In this document: positions 52,991 to 64,000 of the stretch, in pieces
Layout of the letters: every line of letters begins with the position of its first letter
How positions within the stretch are numbered: the stretch's first letter is position 1
Assembly: GCA_032207245.1 (NCBI GenBank)
Contig: CM063503.1
Location: 107,028,756 to 107,092,755 of the forward strand
Length of the DNA: 64,000 nt
Reading direction: 5' to 3'
Source: Pardosa pseudoannulata
Taxonomy: Eukaryota; Arthropoda; Arachnida; Araneae; Lycosidae
Notes under the pieces: generated by a model
The model's database searches: none
What the model saw: the letters and a program-made list of their open reading frames with translations, nothing else
What the model was told of the DNA's origin: nothing
Made by a program: the position numbers and the translations under genes

Positions 52991-54082
52991 AGAAATTTAA
53001 AAACAATTTTTTACGAACATTGATATTATTCACTTCCTTTTTGGTTTTATTGCTTTTTAAAATATAATATAATAAATATTGATTTAAAAGATTTAATACA
53101 AATACTTATGAGTTAGTGTTACGTAATGTTACTCTTATAGAGTTATATAGTTTCTAAATGATTCAGAAGCTTATTGAAATTAAGTGTAAAATAATACCCC
53201 AAAAAATCAAAGCATATATTTGTTTATAAAAATTGAAATTGTTTGTTAGATATAATACAAAACTTAATTATAGGGCACTTATGCCAATGTTCAATGATAC
53301 ATAACATTTCAAATAACGCTTTAATAACTTTATTTTTATTTTTTGAATTAGACAATGCACAGGCAACTAAGACAAAATTAAAAACTTTATTCACCTCGTT
53401 TTCGAGCTCCATATAAATATCCTGAAGGTATTCCATTGCATTTTATTAATAAATATGAATACCATTTAAATATAGTAGTTCTAGTTAATGTACATTTAAA
53501 CTAATTATTTATCTTATTAATCTTATTGACACACTCATTGTAATTTAAAGTAAAATAAACTTATTGTTAAGACTAATTTATACTGCTGAATGTTAGTTTT
53601 ATTACTGTAAATCCAACAATACCATTTATAAATCTCTATAAAATCGTAGATATGTTTTAATAAAAAAAAGTATTTATATTATTGATTTAATATCTCGTTC
53701 AAATTAAGATTTAAACATGTTCGAATATCTACACTCCATGGTGATAATTTAGTCACCAAAGATAGAATCATAATGCTGCTCTCTCCAGAGACTGAAAAAA
53801 ATCCTGTAACCGGGATCAAAGGGCACTGGTTCTGTAGTTGATGAATTGTTCTGATTAAAAATATCTAGCAATCTCCATTACTTATCAGATGAACTGGTGT
53901 CAGAGTTATTTTTATCTACAAACTTAAACAGGCACGAAATTATTTCATCAGAGAATGATTAATTCATTGAGACATAAAAAATATGCTGCAATAAAGTAGT
54001 TGATCATTTATCTTTTTAATGTACAGAGATGCTATAAATTATAAAAATATATAGAATGCACCCCATACACATAATATATATA
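52991..54082. other. AT-rich non-coding DNA, nothing definite
   Basis: A 70-codon minus-strand frame at 53224-53436 reads as a mixed peptide but has no recognised domain and no good exon borders. I do not call it. Confidence 0.5.
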
Positions 54083-58118
<4,036 letters not shown>

Positions 58119-58534
58119 TGTTTACATTCAGTAGATGTAGAACTGGTTATCTATTAATTCGATAAAGTTTCGCATGTAATATACTTATATAAAATGATAC
58201 CAAGTAGAGAGGTATGTCACTCTGTGGAATGTTATAAAAACATTTTTCCCATACAATTAATTTTAATAACTAATATAGTAATATAATTTCATTTTATTTT
58301 TATTATTATTTGTAGACATTTATTCAACTGGTTTATGTTATTTTTACTCTTGTGGGATATTTATCTCTCATTTTAGTTTTTCAAATTCTAGTTTTACAAG
58401 TTGCGCAAATGGAATCTTACACATAAATTCAGAATTAGTAACTATAGCTTCGAAAATCTTTCTTTGGCAGTATATGGTATGATATTGAAAAGTAACTGCT
58501 TGTGTGGTTGGGAAAGCTGCTATTTTAATTTTTT

Positions 58535-58672
58535 TTACTCTAGGGCTAATGATCCCGGGACCCACTCATTAAATACGATTTCTAAATGGTTATGCTTATG
58601 CCATCAGCCAAATTTGAAGCCACGAACTTCAGTACTAAAGCGGAAAGATTCTGGACTAGATGGAAAACAACT
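58535..58672 (-). mobile_element. tRNA-derived SINE, diverged copy
   Basis: On the minus strand the order AGTACTGAAGTTCGTGG, CTTCAAATTTGGCTGATGGC, ATAAGCATAACCATTTAG, AAATCG, GGGTCCCGGGATCATTAGCC follows the SINE at 38301 (GTACCGGAGTTCGTGG, GTTCGAATCAG, ATGTTCGTAACCGTTTGG, AATCGG) and the 24135 fragment (GGTCCCGGTCTCATTAGCCC). Box B has decayed to CTTCAAATTTG. The overlapping open frames on both strands at 58368-58849 are explained by this copy and its G+C-richer flank and are not genes. Confidence 0.6.
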
Positions 58673-61600
58673 TTCTATCACTTTCCTCCCCACCTTGTCA
58701 TCTCTTTAAAAATAGTCAACTTATTAATTGTGCACCAATTCCATCGCCTATCCAGTCCTCTTAGTCATAGCATCTGTTACTGTGAACTGTTGCTAAAATC
58801 TGGTGACATTATACTCGACTTGAAGCCAATGTGCTATTTCCTCTTCTGATTCAATCCTTTTCTGTCAGTAGCCAATTTTTCTGCTGTCTGCTTTATAATT
58901 CATCGGGTAAAATATTTCTTGTAGTCATTCTGGCTTCAATATGTAAGGTTCGTGTTTTTTAATTACGCTTAGTATTAAACAAACACTAGAAGCATTAATA
59001 TTAATCGTTTGTCAAGGTACACTTTGTATCGGCAGTTTTTAAAATAACAAAATATATTTTTTTGGGAAAAATATAAGCTTGTGTTTTAAATTTGGTCACA
59101 AACATAAAAGCTTATTTTGTTTATAACTAATAAATAATCCAACAAATTGTATTATTGTTTGGATAGTTAGATTTTAGTTTATTCCTAATGTCAAAATACA
59201 TCTGTAGAGTGATTCAGTGTATATCTGTAGTTCCAAATTAGATGCTATATACTTTTAATAGAAAGAGATAGAATTCAAATTTCATTCTAATTCCTGAATT
59301 AAATTCAATATTTATTTTTTATCAAAATGCCAACATTGTAGATTCGACGTCCAAATTTATTGAACAATATTGAAGTATAAGAACAGTTTCTCTTATATAT
59401 CTAAAAATTAGTTAAAAATTATTTCTTGGGGAAACTAAAATACGTTCATAAATTTGAATCACCAAAAAATATTAAATAATTTGCACAGAAATTGAATTAT
59501 TTAGTGTTATATCAAGGATGAATGCAATATATTTAATTATGGTGCAAATTGCATGTAAAGAAAGAAATTAGGTGCTATCCAAAACTTTTTAATAGTTTAA
59601 ATTTGCAAATCTATAAAGAAGAATTAAATATTTTTCATTAAATAGTAACATGACAGATACAATTGTAAAGAAGAGGGTTTATTTCGCATCAAGAATGAAG
59701 TGCATCTGACTTTAGCCTACAGTATAAAACTTTATGTCATTGAGTATTTTCTAATACAAGCATTTTGTTTATTATGGATAGTTACAAATTCTAAGAAATA
59801 TAAAAAATTAGTTCAAAAAGTTCAAAGTTATATTTTATTAAATATCACTAGAATTTCCATTAACATATTCATTCCAGAATTCTCATTTAATTTAATTTTA
59901 GAGGAAGAATTTCTTCTGGTTTGATTATTTTGTTAGAGATCAAAAGTTTCTCTTTTATATAAGAGAGTTTGCAATTTTCCTTTTATTTTTAAAGTCTAAA
60001 GTTTTCGTTGCTAAACAGATAGATACAAGTTGTTAAAATGTTACTTTTAATTTACAGTTACACTCAGCTGCGAGCATAATCTTTACAGATACTACTTACG
60101 AAAATCTTTCTACTTAAAGTCTTAAAGAAAGGCTTTTTTGTGTTTCTACATACAGAGAAACTCTCAGGCATATGATTAAAAGTTTGTTTAAAAAATTATC
60201 CGATGCGTATTTTAAAATACTGATTTTTTATTTAACTTTAATGTTTAACATTTTTCCGTAAATAAATATAAATAACTATCTGATTCGGGGATGTATGTAT
60301 TGTTTCTATCACTGTGACATCTGACTTTCTTAATATGATACCGAAGTGCTAGGGAAAACTAACAATTTATGCAGGCTTTGTAGAAGAACTTGTAAATACA
60401 AATAGAAGAACGTATAATTAAAACTTATACAGGTTTTTAGCTAAATATTAAGCACTTTTTAAAGCAAAATTGTATGCTATCTCCAAATATTACATTCCTT
60501 TTTTGTTTCATACGCTGTAAACATGATTATGCTTCATTTTTCGTTGTAAAAACTTGTGCTTAAAAAATAGATGAAAGAAATACGTAATACTTGTCATACT
60601 GAAACAAAATTTGTCGATACATATTTTATCATTAAGCAAAAAACTTAATCGAATTTACTAATCAGACTTACTACTACTTTTAGAAAGATCTGAAAACTTA
60701 AGAGGTATATAAAATATTAATATATTCCTTTTATTTGTCGAAGAGTAAAGATATTACTTGCAGTATTAAAAATGCAGTATGATTGGAATGCAAAACACTT
60801 ACCTGCATTATAGAAACATGTTTTTCTAAATTTAATCCTTTGAAAGATTTTTGTATCTTTATTGTATTTACAATTATGTTTTACTTCTTAACATATCAAG
60901 AGATGACAAGATATATTGACATAAATCGGGAAAATAAAGGTTGAAAAATCTCTTTATCTCACCTTAAAAAATAAATCAAGTTGAAGTAAAAATGAATCCC
61001 TCACTAGTTTTTAAGTAGGTAACTAATCTTTTGTTACTTTTTTTAAGTTGAACTGTTTTTGCATTAAAAATTATTTTCATTACTCTTACTCAATTATTTA
61101 TGGTTTAGAGAATATTTCAGACTAATTATATAAAAGTAAGAAATAGATTATTTTTTCTTACAGTAAAAAGTATGAATTTCTTAGAAAACTAACAATGAGT
61201 AGAAATACAGATTATTGATATTATATTAATCTAAACTAAGAGTAAATTAAATTAGCTGTTCAGTTGATAGGTACAGTTTCAGATAAACATTAAAATACAT
61301 ATTTAAAATAATTTTATAATGCATTTGATCATATTAAGTTTTGAGGAGATTAATTTAAAAAATCTTCTTATCCCATATTATAAATATCTGAAAACCGGAG
61401 CTGTGAGATCGAAACATAATACCATTTATATAATTATTTTTCTCTGTTAGTGTAAAAAGCATTTTAATTTAATACTTGCAAGTAAAATTTTTCAGTTTTG
61501 TTAGAAAAAAATTGTTATTAATTAATGTAAAATGTTATTAATGAAAAAATAAAAATATGATAAAAATAAAAATTAAATTAAATTAATATCTATTGATACT

Positions 61601-61783
61601 AGTATTTTGTCCAAAAAGAAAAGTCTATTTAAGACATGTGGAAAAAATTACATTATTGAGGAAAAGTGATATAGTCTTACTGAATTTAAATTAGAATCAT
61701 ATTGTTGAGATATTATAAAACATCATATTGATAAAATCTGTTTTGAAAATTACTGTAATTATTCATCTGCAAAAAATTACGCA
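58673..61783. other. AT-rich non-coding DNA, nothing recognised
   Basis: The first 200 bp are slightly G+C-richer. A 74-codon frame at 59700-59924 (+) has no motif. Nothing else is supported. Confidence 0.55.
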
Positions 61784-62492
61784 ATAACCCTTTGGCAGTT
61801 TCATTTTTTTCCAGAATTCGGTCAAAAAAATGTCACATTTTTATTGCATTTTTTGTTCATTTTACATGAAAGCATCATAGAACTGAAGTTTACCTTTAGT
61901 CTCATCGATATCCAAGTTAATTTTTGGAATTCCAGTGAAAGCAAATCTAGGAGGCGGATCCGAAGGATTATCACAATTAATTTAAAAAAATTATCTTGCT
62001 TGAGTGATTCTATCTCTACTGATTCTATCAGAGTCACTACTATCCAGTTCATCTAGTAAACTTTCTCTACTATTATTTACAGATAATTCGATTCCGGGTC
62101 ACAGTTCGAATCACAAGAACTTAGCTCCATAAGCTCTGTATTATCCATTATTTAAAAGTAAAAATATATTATTCAACTCGTACATCAATAAAATTATCAG
62201 GCGGTTAGTAAAATATAACCAGAAAGCTATACACTGAAAGATAACAATTCGTCTTCTGATACAAAACATTAGAAAAAACCCGCGCTTTTGAACCAATCAC
62301 AGTAGAAAATACAATAAACTGTAAACTGTCATTTACTTCACATCTATACGAATAATTTGTTACTAAAATTGGAAAAAATAGGGCCGAAACAGTGCAAGCG
62401 AAATAGAAATCAGACTAACCCGTACGGGCAAAACAGTAAAGGCCCGAAAGCTGTGCCCGTACAGCTTACCAGCAAAACAGGGAAGGGGTTAA
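61784..62492 (-). mobile_element. Internally deleted piggyBac-type transposon keeping the N-terminal end
   Basis: The right border is TTAA (62489-62492) with inward end CCCCTTCCCTGTTTTG. The left border is ATAA (61784-61787, one change from TTAA) with CCCTTTGGCAGTTTC. The left block ending in AATGTGACATTTTT and GAATTC, and the right subterminal CCCGTACGGG, are shared with the element at 13860-14669. Orientation is minus. Coding starts at 62148 and is cut short at 61862, where sequence jumps to the 3' end of the element; the catalytic core and C-terminus are deleted. Confidence 0.8.
61862..62148 (-). pseudogene. piggyBac-like transposase remnant, N-terminal region
   Basis: From ATG at 62148 the minus strand reads MDNTELMELSSCDSNCDPES and then hits a stop. 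After a frameshift come ELDSSDSDRISRDRITQAR, a second stop and another shift, then PSDPPPRFAFTGIPKINLDI and DETKGKLQFYDAFM. The acidic Ser/Asp-rich N-terminus followed by PRFxFTG and a Phe-Tyr-x-x-Phe near the start of the DDE_Tnp_1_7 fold is the standard order in piggyBac-like transposases. The catalytic aspartates lay in the deleted part. At least two stops and two frameshifts show it is long dead. Confidence 0.8.
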
Positions 62493-62743
62493 AGAATAAC
62501 TAATAAAGCTTACTATTTAAAAGTAGTAAAATTCACTGATATTTTTCCTTGATATTATGTTTTTTATGTCTAACATTTTTTCTCCTTTATAATAACTTTT
62601 ATTTTTAGGAAAATATTTAAAGTTTTATAATAAAATTAATAAAAATATTTAAAGTTAATAATAGATTCGATTTTTAAAATAGATGCGATATAAAAAAAAG
62701 AAATTTTACAATACGAATTATTATTTAAGTTTACAAAAATAAT
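62493..62743. other. AT-rich spacer, nothing recognised
   Basis: About 250 bp between the piggyBac-type element and the SINE-like element, with no visible feature. Confidence 0.55.
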
Positions 62744-63076
62744 AGAGCCGCGGCAGATTAGTCCGCAAAGTCAGCGCTCTCTTAACTGGAGGGTTGTGGG
62801 TTCGGAGCCCTAGCCCACCTCAGATCTGCTGTGTTGAGGCACGTAAAATATGTTCGTGGTCACAATGTCCTCCAAGTTCTTAATCACTACTTCTGGGAGA
62901 GGCAGGCCAAGCCTATGGGTCTTCTGCTTGATCACTGCTTGAAAATTACTAGGACCCATTTGAGAATAATTCGTACTTTCACCGTTGAGGTACTGGTTAA
63001 AACGAAGTGCGCACCAGCTTGCCTCAATACGTGTACCCTCCTGCTTAATCGTGCTTTGTGTGACCAAGTTGCATAA
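62744..63076 (+). mobile_element. tRNA-derived SINE-like element with long body
   Basis: It starts GAGCCGCGGCAGATTAGTCC, a box-A-like head, and has a near-consensus box B GGGTTCGGAGCCC at 62799-62811. It continues as a roughly 260-bp G+C-richer body (ACGTAAAATATGTTCGTGGT, ACTTCTGGGAGAGGCAGGCC, GTGTGACCAAGTTGCATAAG) that ends in an A-rich stretch, AACAACAATTAAAAATAATT. Both strands are open for 81-85 codons (62810-63076), but I read these as chance frames in higher-GC repeat sequence. It is a different family from the 37045/38301 SINE. Confidence 0.6.
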
Positions 63077-64000
63077 GACAACAACAATTAAAAATAATTA
63101 AGTAGCTAAGCATAACTTATTTCAGTAAAATTCTAGTGAAATAGAAGTAGAGAAATAGTGTAATGTCATATATTTATGTAGTATATAGGGGGCTTGCTGT
63201 TAACATTTTGTAGTTACCTCTATATATGCGTTTATGATTTTTTTTTGTATATTGTTGAATAATTGTTCTAACTTAAAAACATAATGCACACAGATATTTT
63301 TGTTTCCTTAAAATTATAAAAAAAATATTTAATTTAATACGTAATTTTTGAATTTACAATATTTGTCTTTTAAACATTTAAAAAAAATTAAAAATGCATA
63401 TATACACATTACATTTACTTGAATAAATGTAGACATATGATAATTATGTACGAACGAAATTAATGGCGTTATATTACCTTATGGCCTACTTATATCCTAT
63501 ATAGGAAATTTTAATATAATTAAATAATATATTCGTTTTCTACAGTAGAACCTGAACGCTAAATAAATATATTTAAAATCTTCTAATTGAATGCTGTCAT
63601 ATTATCATTAAAGCACAACAGTGAAAATTTTCTTTAACGCCGACGAATGGAAATAATTCCAGAAGTTCATTATAGATATTCATCGCTTTATTGATTTCAA
63701 AACATGATCAAGTATCAGAATAAACATTTGCGAAACTTTCATCTACTTTATAGCATACATATACAAATTTATAAATTAAGATTTGAACGTGTTTGGTTAC
63801 CGCAGTTAACACTTTCTAAATTTTATAATTTATTGGTTTCAGTAAAAGGAAAATAGCTCTTGACTATTATACTGCATATGAAAAAGAAAATCAAATTATT
63901 CAATGAAAAAGATAAAGAATTTTATTATTACTACAGATTTTTAATATGATTATCGGTGTGCGGTAGATTTATTTTTACATTACTCTTACCCACAGCTTTT
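63077..64000. other. AT-rich non-coding DNA, nothing recognised
   Basis: No frame, repeat or RNA signal was seen up to the window edge. Confidence 0.55.

Noticed and set aside
53224..53436. A 70-codon minus-strand frame (DIYMELENEVNKVFNFV)
   Set aside because: Start and end show no convincing splice or promoter context and no family is recognised.
58368..58849. Overlapping 65-102-codon frames on both strands
   Set aside because: The region contains a diverged SINE copy and a G+C-richer flank; opposite-strand openness and lack of motifs argue against a gene.
62810..63076. Two opposite 81-85-codon frames
   Set aside because: They lie within the body of a SINE-like element and show no domain.

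Overview
This is a eukaryotic window, not a bacterial or viral one. By eye it is very A+T-rich (roughly three quarters A+T; not counted). It has no long coding frame, many short frames that look random or arise from (TA)n arrays, consensus splice signals, RNA-polymerase-III-type SINEs with A and B boxes, and piggyBac-type DNA transposons bordered by TTAA. A large intron-rich animal genome fits best. An arthropod, perhaps a spider or another arachnid, is my guess, and a weak one.

The clearest coding signal is on the minus strand at 43.4-44.0 kb. A 116-nt exon encodes a ubiquilin-like STI1-region peptide and occurs twice, inside a direct tandem duplication of about 520 bp (43260-44299). Both copies keep consensus splice sites. 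Their only two differences within the exon are synonymous. The exon length is not a multiple of three, so a working transcript should use exactly one copy, which makes a mutually exclusive exon pair possible. No other ubiquilin exon was recognised, so the rest of the gene probably lies outside the window or across long introns.

Other possible coding traces are weaker: an unidentified exon-like segment on the plus strand at 14929-15061; a pseudo-exon with good splice sites but one stop and one frameshift at 17968-18145 (minus); and a stop-broken coding-like block at 19350-19656 (minus).

Mobile DNA dominates what can be named. Two decayed piggyBac-type elements keep opposite ends of the same kind of transposase: 13860-14669 keeps the C-terminal cysteine-rich end, and 61784-62492 keeps the N-terminal acidic region and the PPRFAFTG block. 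Short TTAA-bordered non-autonomous elements lie at 3279-3707 (tentative), 30240-32158, 32258-32474 and 52429-52990 (tentative), with a possible lone end near 36859. One tRNA-derived SINE family has five members (10.75, 24.1, 37.0, 38.3 and 58.5 kb), one with recognisable target-site duplications. Other SINE-like elements lie at 28.7 and 62.75 kb.

About a dozen (TA)n arrays add up to roughly 4 kb by my estimate. The largest (30598-32084) sits wholly inside a TTAA-bordered element. A diverged repeat of roughly 60-120 bp recurs in one orientation from 40.8 to 49.7 kb around the ubiquilin-like exons. The remaining sequence is A+T-rich intron or intergenic DNA in which I see nothing definite.
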